From: Enemella dayhoffiae
GTDB taxonomy: Bacteria > Actinomycetota > Actinomycetes > Propionibacteriales > Propionibacteriaceae
Length of the DNA stretch: 64,000 nucleotides
NCBI RefSeq assembly: GCF_002250625.1
Contig: NZ_NMVQ01000012.1
Span: forward strand, 248,001 to 312,000
Direction of reading: 5' to 3'
Shown: positions 26,552 through 36,396 of the stretch, piece after piece
How positions within the stretch are numbered: position 1 is the stretch's first letter
Layout: each line of letters begins with the position of its first letter
The notes under the pieces: model-generated
Database searches by the model: none
What the model was told of the DNA's origin: nothing
What the model saw: only the letters and a program-made list of their open reading frames with translations
Translations under genes and position numbers: made by a program

Positions 26552-27347
26552 ATGGCTCGTACGCTCAAGCGGGCCTTTGCCGCCCTGCTCATCGTTCTCA
26601 CGCTGCTCGCCGCCAGCGCCTGCGGTTCGGGCAAGTCGAACAACACCGGTGCCGGACCCGGCAAGAAGATCGTGGTGGCGACCTCGAACGATGCTCCGTT
26701 CTCCTAACAAGGACCCCAGCGGCCAGCTGACCGGCCTGGACGGGGAGATGATGCAGTGGATCGCGAAGAAGAACGGGTGGACGATCGAGATCGTGGGGAC
26801 CGACTTCGCCACCTTGATCCAGACCGTCAAGACCAAGAAGGCCGACATCGTGGTGGATGCGATGTACATCACCGACGAGCGCAATCAGCAGGTCAGCTTC
26901 ACCGACGAGTGGTACACCGAGGGTGAGGGCATCGTGGTGCCCGTCGACTCCACCATCAAGTCCCGCGAGGACGTCAAGGGCAAGGTGATCGGCGCCCAGA
27001 CCGGCACCTTCTATGCCAAGCAGGCGGCCAACTGGGGCGGCAAGGAGATCAAGTACTTCGACTCCCAGGCGGCCCTGTTGAAGGCGGTGGAGAACCGTCA
27101 GGTGGAGGTGATCGTCACCGACTCGATCGTTGCGGCGTACAGCCTGAAGCAGAATCCGAACGACAAGATCAAGCTCGTCTCCCCCTACACCCCCGAGGAG
27201 ATCGGCCACATCGGCGCGGCGGTCCGACCCGAGGACGGCGAGCTGCTGCAGCAGATGAACGACGGGCTCAAGGCGCTCAAGGCGTCGCCGGACTATGCCA
27301 CCATCATGAAGAAATACGGCGTGCCCGAGACCAACTACGCGAAGTGA
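26552..27347 (+). pseudogene. Amino acid ABC transporter substrate-binding lipoprotein, interrupted by a one-base frameshift
   Basis: The first frame (ATG 26552, GGAGG site upstream) encodes a lipoprotein signal with lipobox LAASAC, then KKIVVATSNDAPFS, and stops at TAA 26705-26707. The family 3 binding-protein fold continues at once in another frame from NKDPSGQLTGLDGEMMQWIAKK to YGVPETNYAK. Removing one A from TCCTAACAAG restores SYKDPSGQ, as expected for the family. The joined protein would have about 264 residues and bind polar amino acids for the adjacent permease and ATPase. Either the gene is inactivated or the sequence has a one-base error. All other domains look intact, which favours a recent event or an error. 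Confidence 0.85.
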
Positions 27348-27357
27348 CCCGAGCGGG

Positions 27358-28011
27358 ATGGACTTCCTGCAGAAGGTACTGAGCTTCCTGCCCCAGCTGA
27401 TCGGGGCAGCACCCGTGGTGATCCAGCTGAGCCTCGGGGCCATGGCGCTCGCCCTGGTTCTGGGGCTGCTGATCGCCCTGGCCCGGATCTCGAGATTCCG
27501 TGTGCTGCAGGTGATCGCGCTGATCTATGTCGAGATCCTGCGCGGCACCCCGCTGCTGGTCCAGCTGGTGTACATCTTCTTCGTGCTGCCCGCCATCGGG
27601 ATCGACATCCAGCCGTTGCCGGCCGGCATCCTGGGCCTGGGGCTGAACTACGCGGCGTACCTGTCGGAGGTGTTCCGGTCCTCGATCCTGTCGGTCGAGC
27701 ACGGCCAGACCGAGGCCGCGCTGTCGCTGGGATACACGCCCACCAAGGCGTTGTGGCGGGTCGTGTTGCCCCAGTCGATGGTGGTCTCGCTCGGCCCGAT
27801 CGGCAACTACTTCATCGCCATGGTCAAGGACACCGCGCTCACCTCGGTGATCGCGGTGACCGAGATCCTCAAGCAGGCCAACATCATCAACTCCGAGACG
27901 TTCGAGACCACCGCGGTCTACACCGCGGCGGCGCTGCTCTATCTCGCGATCAGCCTCCCCCTGTCGCGGATCGTGCACGGCATCGAAAGGACGGCGAGGT
28001 CCCGTGGCTGA
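27358..28011 (+). CDS. Amino acid ABC transporter permease
   Basis: This membrane subunit of 217 residues has five or so transmembrane helices and belongs to the polar amino acid (HisM/GlnP) family. IEILRGTPLLVQL-type sequence (VEILRGTPLLVQLVYIFFVLP) and the ATPase-contact EAA loop GQTEAALSLGYTPTKALWRVVLPQ identify it. It starts ten bases after the binding-protein stop and its end overlaps the ATPase start by eight bases. The sequence does not reveal substrate specificity. Confidence 0.93.
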   Translation: MDFLQKVLSFLPQLIGAAPVVIQLSLGAMALALVLGLLIALARISRFRVLQVIALIYVEILRGTPLLVQLVYIFFVLPAIGIDIQPLPAGILGLGLNYAAYLSEVFRSSILSVEHGQTEAALSLGYTPTKALWRVVLPQSMVVSLGPIGNYFIAMVKDTALTSVIAVTEILKQANIINSETFETTAVYTAAALLYLAISLPLSRIVHGIERTARSRG

Positions 28012-28876
28012 CCCGAACCCCAACCCGGGCTCCCCCACCGACGGCCAGCAGCAGGTCGTGGTGGACGTGCGGGGGGTGCACAAGACCTTCGTGATCGACA
28101 AGCGTCCGACGCTGTTCCAACGGATGCGCGGACAGCGCCGGGAGGTGACCCGGATCGAGGTGCTCAAGGGAGTGGACCTCTCGGTACGCCGCGGCGAGAC
28201 CGTGGTGATCCTCGGCTCGTCCGGTTCCGGCAAGTCGACGCTGCTGCGCTGCGTGAACAAGTTGGAGACGATCGAGGAGGGCACCATCCTGGTCAACGGC
28301 CACCAGGTCGGTTATCAGGAGCGCGGCGGTCGACGGGTGGCCGAGCCCGAAGGGGTGACCGCACGGAAGCGGACCGAGATCGGTTTCGTGTTCCAGCACT
28401 TCAACCTGTTCCTGAACCACACGGCCCTGGGCAACGTGACCAAGCCGCTGGTGGAGATCCGCGGTCTTGGCAAGGCGGAGGCCGAGAAGGTGGCGATGGA
28501 GCACCTCAGCCTGGTGGGCATGGCGGACCGGAAGGACAACTATCCGTCGCGGCTCTCGGGTGGGCAGAAGCAGCGGGTCGCCATCGCCCGCGCGCTGGCC
28601 ATGCAGCCGTCGGTGATGCTGTTCGACGAACCCACCTCGGCCCTCGACCCGGAGCTGGTCGGTGAGGTGCTGTCGGTGATCAAGAAGATCGCCGCCGGCG
28701 GGACCACGATGATGATCGTCACCCACGAGATGCATTTCGCCCGCGAGATCGCCGATCGCGTGGTGGTGATGGACAACGGTCAGATCGTCGAGTCCGGCCC
28801 ACCGGAGCAGGTTTTCACCAACCCGCAGAACCCGAAGACGATCGCGCTGCTCAAGCGGGAGGCGAACCGGGGCTGA
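28004..28876 (+). CDS. Amino acid ABC transporter ATP-binding protein
   Basis: This 290-residue ATPase powers the permease encoded just upstream. Walker A is GSSGSGKST (about residues 66-74), the Q-loop is in VFQHFNLF, the signature is RLSGGQKQRVAIARAL, Walker B is VMLFDEPTSALDPE and the switch His is in VTHEMHFA. The N-terminal 20 residues are Pro/Gly/Gln-rich. An insertion of about 25 residues around YQERGGRRVAEPEGVTARKR is longer than in GlnQ. The start is GTG 28004. Confidence 0.93.
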   Translation: MADPNPNPGSPTDGQQQVVVDVRGVHKTFVIDKRPTLFQRMRGQRREVTRIEVLKGVDLSVRRGETVVILGSSGSGKSTLLRCVNKLETIEEGTILVNGHQVGYQERGGRRVAEPEGVTARKRTEIGFVFQHFNLFLNHTALGNVTKPLVEIRGLGKAEAEKVAMEHLSLVGMADRKDNYPSRLSGGQKQRVAIARALAMQPSVMLFDEPTSALDPELVGEVLSVIKKIAAGGTTMMIVTHEMHFAREIADRVVVMDNGQIVESGPPEQVFTNPQNPKTIALLKREANRG

Positions 28877-28897
28877 TTGCGCCGCCGTCGTGGGGCC

Positions 28898-28910
28898 TAG
28901 GGTGGGGTCC
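28898..28910 (+). promoter_or_regulatory. Leaderless-type promoter of tldD
   Basis: TAGGGT at 28898-28903 is seven bases before ATG 28911, which supports that start over the upstream in-frame ATG at 28890. Confidence 0.55.
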
Positions 28911-30410
28911 ATGACCGAGGTTGACCCCGCCTTCACCGCGCTCGGATTGCGGGCGCTCGCCGACGCCGCGCTGGATCGGGCGTCCACCCTGGGCGCCGGA
29001 CATGTCGAGGTGCGGATCGAACGGTTGCGCAGCGACCACCGCAGCTATCGCGATGCGACCCTGGAGTCGGCCAGCGAGACCGAATCGCTGGGCATCGGCG
29101 TACGCCTGCTGTGGCAGGGAGTCTGGGGGTTCGCCTCCGGGATCACACTGACCACCGACGCGACCGCCGCGGTGGCCGAACAGGCGGTCCAGGTGGCGCG
29201 GGTGTGCGCGGCGGTTGGCGGGCCGCCGGTGGAGCTGGCCGACGAACCGGTGCACCGCGGCAGCTGGGTGTCGGCGTACCGGATCGACCCGTTTTCCGTT
29301 GCGGCGGCCGAACGGGACGCGCGCATGGTCGAGCTGTCGCGGCGGATGCTGTGCGGCACCGGGGTGAGCCACGTCATCGGCAGCGCTGAATTCGTGCTGG
29401 AGAACAAGTTCTTCGCCGACTCCCGCGGCACCGAGACCACCCAGCAACGCGTGCGGGTGCACCCGGTGCTGACCGGGATCACCGTCGGTGAGGGCGGCTT
29501 CTCCTCGATGCGTACGCTGGCCCCGCCGGCCGGGCGCGGCTGGGAATACTTCACCGGGGACGGGTGGGACCTCGACGCCGAGGTGGCCGAGCTGCCAGAG
29601 CTGCTCGCCGCCCACGCGGCGGCCCCGTCGGTGGAGCCGGGGCGCTATGACCTGGTGATCGAACCGAGCAACCTGTGGCTGACCATCCACGAGTCGATCG
29701 CGCACGGCACGGAGCTGGATCGCGCCCTCGGCTATGAGGCGGCGTACGCCGGAACGTCTTTTGCCACCGTTGATCGGCTCGGATCGCTGCAGTATGGGTC
29801 ACCGCTGCTGCAGGTGACCGGGGACCGGCTGACCGAGCACGGGCTGGCCAGCGTCGGCTGGGACGACGAGGGGGTGGCCGCGCAGGAGTTCGACATCATC
29901 CGCGACGGGGTGCTGGTCGGCTATCAGCTGAACCGGCAGATGGCCGCCGAGCGGGGGCTCGGGCGGTCGAACGGTTGCGCGTTCGCCGACTCCCCCGGCC
30001 ACGTCCCGCTGCAACGGATGCCGAACGTGTCGGTGCGTCCCGATCCGGACGGCCCCGACGTGGCGGGACTGGTGTCGCAGGTGGAGCGCGGAATCCTCGT
30101 CCAGGGAGACAACTCCTGGTCGATCGACATGCAGCGCTACAACTTCCAGTTCACCGGCCAGCGGTTCTTCCGGATCGAGAACGGACAACTGGCGGGCCAG
30201 CTGCGCGACGTCGCCTACCAGGCCACCACCACCGACTTCTGGGGATCCCTTGCCGCGGTGGGAAATCCGGACACCTGGCTGCTCGCCGGTGCGATGAACT
30301 GCGGCAAGGGGCAACCCGGGCAGGTGGCGCCGGTGTCGCACGGCGCTCCCGCCTGCCTGTTCCGCGACGTCAACGTGCTGAACACCACCAGCGAAGGGGG
30401 TGCGCTGTGA
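28911..30410 (+). CDS. tldD: TldD-family metalloprotease
   Basis: TldD and TldE form a heterodimeric protease that degrades unfolded peptides and trims some modified peptides. This 499-residue subunit carries the zinc motif HESIAH (HExxxH) near residue 262 and the metal-ligand cysteine in AMNCGKGQPGQ near the C-terminus. The fold also shows NLWLTIHESIAHGTELDRALGYE, GVLVGYQLNRQMA and VERGILVQGDNSWSID. It overlaps its partner gene by GTGA. Confidence 0.92.
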   Translation: MTEVDPAFTALGLRALADAALDRASTLGAGHVEVRIERLRSDHRSYRDATLESASETESLGIGVRLLWQGVWGFASGITLTTDATAAVAEQAVQVARVCAAVGGPPVELADEPVHRGSWVSAYRIDPFSVAAAERDARMVELSRRMLCGTGVSHVIGSAEFVLENKFFADSRGTETTQQRVRVHPVLTGITVGEGGFSSMRTLAPPAGRGWEYFTGDGWDLDAEVAELPELLAAHAAAPSVEPGRYDLVIEPSNLWLTIHESIAHGTELDRALGYEAAYAGTSFATVDRLGSLQYGSPLLQVTGDRLTEHGLASVGWDDEGVAAQEFDIIRDGVLVGYQLNRQMAAERGLGRSNGCAFADSPGHVPLQRMPNVSVRPDPDGPDVAGLVSQVERGILVQGDNSWSIDMQRYNFQFTGQRFFRIENGQLAGQLRDVAYQATTTDFWGSLAAVGNPDTWLLAGAMNCGKGQPGQVAPVSHGAPACLFRDVNVLNTTSEGGAL

Positions 30411-31789
30411 CCGAAAGGGTGGCAGTGGCGGAATGGATCGAGCAGGCGCTCGCGGCCTGCGTTGCCGCGGACTGCACGATCATCGTCGATGAGACCCACG
30501 GGTCCGACCTGCGGTGGGCGAACAACGCAATCACCAGCAACGGCCAGCACCACGACCGATCCGCCACGGCCATCGTGTTCGACGGGGCGCGGACCGCCAG
30601 CGTCAGCGGACCTATCGCCGGATCCGCCGACCTGCAGGCGTTGGTGGGCCGGGCCGAGTCCGCGCTGGAAACCGCCGAGGATGCGCCGGACGCGATGCCG
30701 CTGCTGGCCGGTGGCGTGGACCCCGACTTCACCCGGGCAGCCGAACCGGCCGGATTCGTCGTGCTGGAAGGGGTTGCGGCGGCGCTGGGGCGAGCGTTCG
30801 AGTCGACCAGGGGTGAGCACCTGCTGTTCGGATTCGCCGAGCACGGGTTGACCACCACCTGGCTGGCCTCCAGCACCGGCACCCGTCGGCGCCACGTGCA
30901 ACCGGTCGGCCGGATCGAGCTGAACGCCAAACTGCCCGATCTGATCGCCTCGGCCTGGGTGGGGGCGGCGACGACCGATTTCACCGATGTGGAGCTGGCG
31001 CAGCTGCACGACCAGGTGTGCCAGCGGCTGGAGTGGTCGAGGAACCGGGTCGATCTGCCCGCCGGGCGCTACGAGACCCTGCTGCCGCCGTCGGCCGTGG
31101 CGGACCTGTTGATCTATGCGTACTGGTCGATGTCGGCCCGCGACGCCGCCGAGGGGCGCACCGCCTTCGCTCGAACCGGCGCGGTCGGTGAGACCCGGAT
31201 CGGTGACCGGCTGTCGGAACTTGCGCTCACCCTTAGCAGCGATCCGGAAGCGCCGGGGATGGAGCGGGCTCGGTTCGTGGTGGCGCGCTCCTCCGCCGGT
31301 GGTGAGCAGTCGGTGTTCGACAACGGCGCCGAGGTGTCCCGCACCGACTGGATCACCGACGGGGTGCTGACCGAGCTGGTGCGCACCCGCCGGGTGGCCG
31401 AGGAGCAGTGCCTGCTCCCGCGACCTGCCACCTGGAACCTGATCCTGGACGGCGACGGAGAGCGCTCCCTGGCGGAGATGATCGCGCACACCGAACGCGG
31501 GCTGCTGCTCACCTGCCTGTGGTACATCCGCGAGGTCGATCCGGAAACGCTGCTGCTGACCGGGTTGACCCGCGACGGGGTCTATCTGGTGGAGAACGGT
31601 GAGGTGGTGGGCGCGGTGAACAACTTCCGGTTCAACGAGTCGCCCATCTCGTTGCTGGGCAGGATTTCCGAGGTCGGCCGCAGCGAGCAGACGCTCCCGC
31701 GGGAGTGGAACGACTGGATGACGATGACGATGATGCCGCCAGTGCGCGTGCCTGACTTCAACATGTCCACCGTGTCGCAGGCCCACTGA
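30407..31789 (+). CDS. TldE/PmbA-family protein, partner of TldD
   Basis: This 460-residue protein lacks the HExxxH motif, as expected for the non-catalytic TldE/PmbA subunit. DLRWANNAITSNGQ at the N-terminus, the central LLPPSAVADLLIYAYWSMSARDAAEGRTAF and C-terminal LLTCLWYIREVDPETLLLTGLTRDGVYLVENGEVVGAVNNFRFNESP match the family. The GTG start at 30407 overlaps the tldD stop, implying coupled synthesis of the two subunits. Confidence 0.88.
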   Translation: MTERVAVAEWIEQALAACVAADCTIIVDETHGSDLRWANNAITSNGQHHDRSATAIVFDGARTASVSGPIAGSADLQALVGRAESALETAEDAPDAMPLLAGGVDPDFTRAAEPAGFVVLEGVAAALGRAFESTRGEHLLFGFAEHGLTTTWLASSTGTRRRHVQPVGRIELNAKLPDLIASAWVGAATTDFTDVELAQLHDQVCQRLEWSRNRVDLPAGRYETLLPPSAVADLLIYAYWSMSARDAAEGRTAFARTGAVGETRIGDRLSELALTLSSDPEAPGMERARFVVARSSAGGEQSVFDNGAEVSRTDWITDGVLTELVRTRRVAEEQCLLPRPATWNLILDGDGERSLAEMIAHTERGLLLTCLWYIREVDPETLLLTGLTRDGVYLVENGEVVGAVNNFRFNESPISLLGRISEVGRSEQTLPREWNDWMTMTMMPPVRVPDFNMSTVSQAH

Positions 31790-31799
31790 CCCCCACGCT

Positions 31800-32004
31800 G
31801 GCTCAGCCTGTCGAAAGCCACCCGTTCCTCGAGTAGCGTCCCCACCCGCAGCGCGGTCACACGTTCCTCGAGCAGCGGCCCCATGCGCAGCGAAGCGGAG
31901 CAACGGGGCCGCGTGTCAAGAGGAACATCCTGGCCTTGCTGAGTTCCCCTCGACACGAGCGGCATTGCTCCGCTCCGCTGCGCATGCCGCTCTACTCGGG
32001 GAAC
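31800..32004. repeat. Repeat-rich interval between convergent tldE-type and MHS transporter genes
   Basis: The 236-base gap has no gene. It holds two copies, 39 bases apart, of CGTTCCTCGAG (31823 and 31862), and a 21-base segment at 31882-31902 repeated inverted at 31966-31986 with one mismatch. It also holds CGGCCCC/GGGGCCG arms and a GTTCCCC...GGGGAAC hairpin (about 31943-32004). A GGCTCAGCCTGTCGAAAGCC motif at 31800-31819 is related to sequences at 41336 and 49780. It may act as a two-way terminator and looks like a dispersed repeat family. Confidence 0.7.
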
Positions 32005-32025
32005 ATACCAAGTACTCCGGGAACG

Positions 32026-33357
32026 TCAGTGTTTGAAGCCGGGGAGGTGGACGCTGTTGCGGGGGGCGACCAGGCCACCGATCAGGGTGATCAGCGCGAT
32101 GATCCCGAGCAGCACCGCCGCCGGCCACCACTGCTTGCCCGCCGCGGCCACCCAGGCCGTGGCCAGCATCGGCACGAAACCGGACAGCACACCGGCGAAG
32201 TTCTGCGACATCGCACACCCGGAATAGCGGGTCGAACCCGGGAACAGGCCGGTCATCACCGTGCCGGAGGCGGCGTACGGAAAACTCAGCGCGGCCACCG
32301 CGATCGTCATCCCGAGCACCACCAGCACCGGCTGCTTGGAGACGATCATCAGGAAGCACGGTACGGCCAGCACGATCGAGGCGACCGCACCCCAGATGAC
32401 CACCTTGCTGGCACCGAACCGTTCGCCCAGCCGGCCACCGGCGACCAGCACCCCGATCTCCACCACCGCCGCGACGATGGTGCCCAGCAACAACAGCGTC
32501 GCCGGCATGCCCAGCGTCGTCGTCCCATAGGACACCACGAAGGTGGTGACCAGATAGAACCCGCCGACCCCGAGGAAGGCCACCGCCGAGCCGATCAGGA
32601 TCTGCAGCCCCGACTGCTTGAGCACCGCGGTCAGCGGCGACTTCTCCAGCCCGCCCTGCTCCTCCAGTTCACGGAAGACCGGGGACTCCTCCAGCTTGGC
32701 ACGAATCCACAGCGCCACCAGCAACAGTGGAATCGCCACCAGGAAAGGAATCCGCCAGCCCCAGTCGGCGAAGTTCTGCGGTCCCATCAGATAGGACACC
32801 AGGAAGAAGCCGCCCGAGGACAGGATGGTGCCGATCGGCGAGCCGATCTGCGGCATCGCCGCATAGCGGGCCCGCTTGGCCAGCGGCGCGTTCTCCACGG
32901 CGATGGTCATCGCGCCCGACCACTCACCGCCGACGAACAGGCCCTGCAGCACGCGCAGCACCAGCAACGCCGCCGGCGCCCAGACGCCGATGGACGCGTG
33001 GTTCGGCAACATGCCGATGATGCCGGTGAAGATGCCGATGCCGACGATCGTGGTGAGCAGCACCGTGCGCCGACCGATCCGGTCGCCCAGCCAACCGAAG
33101 ATCAACCCGCCGATCGGGCGGGCCGCGAAACCCACGCCGAGGGTGGCGAACGAGGCCATGGTGGCCGCGGCGTCGCCGCCGGTGAAGTACTGCTTGTTGA
33201 AGATCAGCGCGGCAGCGGTGTTGAACAGGAAGAAGTCGTACCACTCCATCGCCGTGCCGACCAGGGCGCCCCAGGTGACCTTCCGCGCCTCGCGCTCGGA
33301 CAGCTGCCGTGTCGCGCCGGCCTCCAGATTGCCGCCGACCTCGCGTACGTCACCCAT
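32026..33357 (-). CDS. MFS transporter, metabolite:H+ symporter (MHS) family
   Basis: This 443-residue inner-membrane protein has 12 predicted helices. EWYDFFLFNTAAALIF in the first helix, RPIGGLIFGWLGDRIGRRTVLL between helices 2 and 3, and LQGLFVGGEWSGAMTIAVENAP are typical of MHS symporters such as ProP, ShiA and KgtP. The substrate cannot be fixed; osmolytes, dicarboxylates and shikimate are transported by relatives. ATG 33357 follows a GGAAGG site. It stands alone between the repeat interval and helY. Confidence 0.88.
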   Translation of the reverse strand: MGDVREVGGNLEAGATRQLSEREARKVTWGALVGTAMEWYDFFLFNTAAALIFNKQYFTGGDAAATMASFATLGVGFAARPIGGLIFGWLGDRIGRRTVLLTTIVGIGIFTGIIGMLPNHASIGVWAPAALLVLRVLQGLFVGGEWSGAMTIAVENAPLAKRARYAAMPQIGSPIGTILSSGGFFLVSYLMGPQNFADWGWRIPFLVAIPLLLVALWIRAKLEESPVFRELEEQGGLEKSPLTAVLKQSGLQILIGSAVAFLGVGGFYLVTTFVVSYGTTTLGMPATLLLLGTIVAAVVEIGVLVAGGRLGERFGASKVVIWGAVASIVLAVPCFLMIVSKQPVLVVLGMTIAVAALSFPYAASGTVMTGLFPGSTRYSGCAMSQNFAGVLSGFVPMLATAWVAAAGKQWWPAAVLLGIIALITLIGGLVAPRNSVHLPGFKH

Positions 33358-33453
33358 GGGAAACCTTCCGGTGTGCTGGACAGGTCACGACAGTCAAGCC
33401 CTGATCGGGCGGCGTGGCAAGCACCGGCCCCGCCCGCCGAGACCAGAACTCGC

Positions 33454-36384
33454 TCATTCTCCGGTGGTGTCGGCGACGAAGGCGACCACCCCGCGGCGCA
33501 TCGCGTCGGTCGCCTGGCGGCAGGTACGCCGCAGCTGTGCCGCGGCCTCGCTCCGCTGCTCCAGCGAACGCGCCGCCTCGCCGATCTGATCGGTGAAGTC
33601 GATCACCTGGCGTACCCATCGGACGAAGTCGCCGGCGGTCATCCCGGACTCCCCCAGCACCGTCGACAGCGGCCGCCCAGACGCCCAGGCGAACGCCGCC
33701 TGCGCGAACCCGATCTCCAGGTCGGGTCCACGCTCCACCCGGAAATCCCGTTCCAGCAGGGAGATCTCGCGGTGCACTTGGCGGAGCTGGGTCATCCGGG
33801 ACTCGGTCTCGGCGTCCGGCATGCGCGGCGGACGGGTGCGGCTGTCGGTGCGCCGTGCCTCGAACACCAGGGTGGACAGCACGGCCGCCAGCTGCGGCGC
33901 GGACAGCCCGTCGAACACCCCGCGCCGGACCGCCTCGGTGGCGACCAGGTCGAGCTCGTTGTAGATCCGCGCCAGCATCCGGCCGTCGTCGGTCACCCGC
34001 AACGGGTTCCCGTCGAGATAGTGCAACGACTGCAGCACCTGGCAGATCCGGTCGAAATGGGTGGCGATGGTGTTGGTGCGCCGCTTCATCCGGGCCTCCA
34101 CCTCGGCGTCCTCCCGCTCCAACCGCAGCGCCTTCTCCGCCCAGCGGGCGTGCTGCTCCCGATCCGGGCAGCCGTGGCAGGGGTGCCGTTGCAACTCCGC
34201 CCGCAGCTCGGCGACCCGGTCGGCGACCTCGGCGTCCATCGCGCCCGGCCGCCACCGGCTCGGTGAGCGGTCGATCTCGTTCAGCCGGGCCAGGAACGCG
34301 GCGTGCAGGGACCGTCTGGAGTGCGGCTCCTTGACGTGGAACTTCTTCGGGATCCGCATCCGACCGACCGGACGGGCCGGGGTCGGGAAATCGTTCAGGG
34401 TCAGCCGTTTGGTCTGCCGGTCCTCCCCCATCACCAACGGATGCGGCTCCTCCCGGTGACTGCGTACGCCGGGGTCGATCACCACCGCCCAGCCCTGCAA
34501 CCGTCCGCTGGGCACGTGGATGATGTCCCCGGGTTGCAGCTGGAGCAGCGATTCGTACGCCTCGGCCCGCTTGTCGGCCTTGCGTTCCCGGGCGGCCTCG
34601 GCCTCCAGCCGGGAGATCTCCTCCCGGATCCGCGCATAGTCGGCGAAATCACCACGATCGCAGGCCGAGCGTTCCAGGTACTCTGCGATGGCCGAGCTGT
34701 TCCGCTGCAGCGTGCGCGCCAGCCCGACCACCGAACGGTCCGACTGGTACTGCGCGAAACTCTGCTCCAGCAGGGTTCTGGCCCGTTCCTGACCCACCGC
34801 ACCGACCAGGTTGACCGCCATGTTGTAGGTCGGCGCGAACGACGAGCGCAGCGGATAGGTGCGCTTGGAGGCCAGCCCGGCAACCTGACGCGGGTCCATC
34901 CCCGGCTGCCACAGCACCACGGCATGACCTTCGACGTCGATCCCGCGCCGGCCGGCCCGGCCGGTCAGCTGGGTGTATTCACCGGGGGTGATGTCGACGT
35001 GCGCCTCGCCGTTGTATTTGATCAGCTTCTCCAGCACCACCGAGCGCGCCGGCATGTTGATGCCGAGCGCAAGGGTCTCGGTGGCGAAGACGACCTTGGT
35101 CAGGTTGCGGACGAAGCACTCCTCGACGCACTCCTTGAACGCGGGCAGCATGCCGGCGTGGTGGGCGGCGACCCCCATCAGCAGCGCGTCCAGGAAATCG
35201 TTGTAGCCAAGGGCGTTCAGGTCGCAGACGCTGAGCCCTTCGGTGTGCCTGGCCGCGATCGCCTCGATCTCCGCGCGCTCATCGGCGGTGGTCAGGCGTA
35301 CCCCGGCACCGACCACCTGACCGACCGCGGCGTCGCAGCCGACCCGGGAGAAGATGAACACGATCGCCGGCAGCAGCCCGGCCCGCTCCAGCGATTCGAC
35401 CATCTGCGCGCGGCTCGGTGGGCGATAGCGGGAGCGCTCCCGCTGCTCGCGGGCGGCCGCTCCCCCGTAGGCGCCGGAGCCGTGCCCGTGCGCGCGTTTC
35501 CCGCGGCCGGATCGTCCGCGCGGGCGGCGCGAGTCGTCGCGCACCGTGCGGGACTCCTCCTTGGCGATCTTCACCAGGGAAGGGTTCACGTCGTGCCGGG
35601 CGGCCACCGGTTTGTCCCCGGTGACGGCCGTCGGCGCCTCATCGGCGAACAGGTCGAACAGCTTCCGACCGACCAGCACGTGCTGATAGAGCGGCACCGG
35701 GCGGCGCTCGGAGACCACGATCTCGATCGCCCCGCGAACCTCGCGCAGCCAGTCGCCGAACTCCTCGGCGTTGGACACCGTCGCCGACAGCGCGACCAGC
35801 ACCACCGATTCGGCCAGACCGATGATCACCTCCTCCCAGACCGCCCCGCGGAACCGGTCGGCGAGATAGTGCACCTCGTCCATCACCACATAGCCGAGGT
35901 TGTCCAGGGTCGACGAACGCGCATAGATCATGTTGCGCAGCACCTCGGTGGTCATCACCACGATCGGCGCCTCGGAGTTGATCGACGAGTCCCCGGTGAG
36001 CAGACCGACCTGATCGGCGCCGTAACGGCGGACCAGATCGTTGTACTTCTGGTTGGACAGCGCCTTGATCGGGGTGGTGTAGAACGCCTTGCGGCCGGTC
36101 TGCACGGCCATGAACACCGCGAACTCCCCGGCGATCGTCTTGCCAGCGCCGGTGGGTGCGGCGACGAGTACGCCGGAGCCGGCCTCGATGTGCGCGCAGG
36201 CGGTGCGCTGGAAGTCGTCGAACGCGAACCCGTAGACGGCGGCGAACTCGTTCAGCAGCGGGGTGCGCTGATTGCGCCGGAACCGTGCCATCCGCTCGCT
36301 TGGGCTGAGCTCGGCGTCGGGGTCGTCGGCGGGGCGTACCGGATCGGAGATCGCGGCACCGGGCTCGCGGTGTGGATCGGTCAT
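33454..36384 (-). CDS. helY: Ski2/Mtr4-type superfamily 2 helicase
   Basis: This 976-residue RNA/DNA helicase is conserved next to tatC and pafBC in actinomycetes. Walker A is APTGAGKT near residue 58, Walker B is the DEVH box in VVMDEVHYLADRFRG, motif III is LSATVSN, and motif VI is QLTGRAGRRGID. The long insert near residues 283-322 is very basic and Gly-rich (RRPRGRSGRGKRAHGHGSG), a likely nucleic-acid-binding linker. The C-terminal region corresponds to the arch and DSHCT-like domains, with CHGCPDREQHARW as a possible metal site. The precise role in bacteria is not settled. Confidence 0.92.
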   Translation of the reverse strand: MTDPHREPGAAISDPVRPADDPDAELSPSERMARFRRNQRTPLLNEFAAVYGFAFDDFQRTACAHIEAGSGVLVAAPTGAGKTIAGEFAVFMAVQTGRKAFYTTPIKALSNQKYNDLVRRYGADQVGLLTGDSSINSEAPIVVMTTEVLRNMIYARSSTLDNLGYVVMDEVHYLADRFRGAVWEEVIIGLAESVVLVALSATVSNAEEFGDWLREVRGAIEIVVSERRPVPLYQHVLVGRKLFDLFADEAPTAVTGDKPVAARHDVNPSLVKIAKEESRTVRDDSRRPRGRSGRGKRAHGHGSGAYGGAAAREQRERSRYRPPSRAQMVESLERAGLLPAIVFIFSRVGCDAAVGQVVGAGVRLTTADERAEIEAIAARHTEGLSVCDLNALGYNDFLDALLMGVAAHHAGMLPAFKECVEECFVRNLTKVVFATETLALGINMPARSVVLEKLIKYNGEAHVDITPGEYTQLTGRAGRRGIDVEGHAVVLWQPGMDPRQVAGLASKRTYPLRSSFAPTYNMAVNLVGAVGQERARTLLEQSFAQYQSDRSVVGLARTLQRNSSAIAEYLERSACDRGDFADYARIREEISRLEAEAARERKADKRAEAYESLLQLQPGDIIHVPSGRLQGWAVVIDPGVRSHREEPHPLVMGEDRQTKRLTLNDFPTPARPVGRMRIPKKFHVKEPHSRRSLHAAFLARLNEIDRSPSRWRPGAMDAEVADRVAELRAELQRHPCHGCPDREQHARWAEKALRLEREDAEVEARMKRRTNTIATHFDRICQVLQSLHYLDGNPLRVTDDGRMLARIYNELDLVATEAVRRGVFDGLSAPQLAAVLSTLVFEARRTDSRTRPPRMPDAETESRMTQLRQVHREISLLERDFRVERGPDLEIGFAQAAFAWASGRPLSTVLGESGMTAGDFVRWVRQVIDFTDQIGEAARSLEQRSEAAAQLRRTCRQATDAMRRGVVAFVADTTGE

Positions 36385-36396
36385 GGTGCCTCCACG

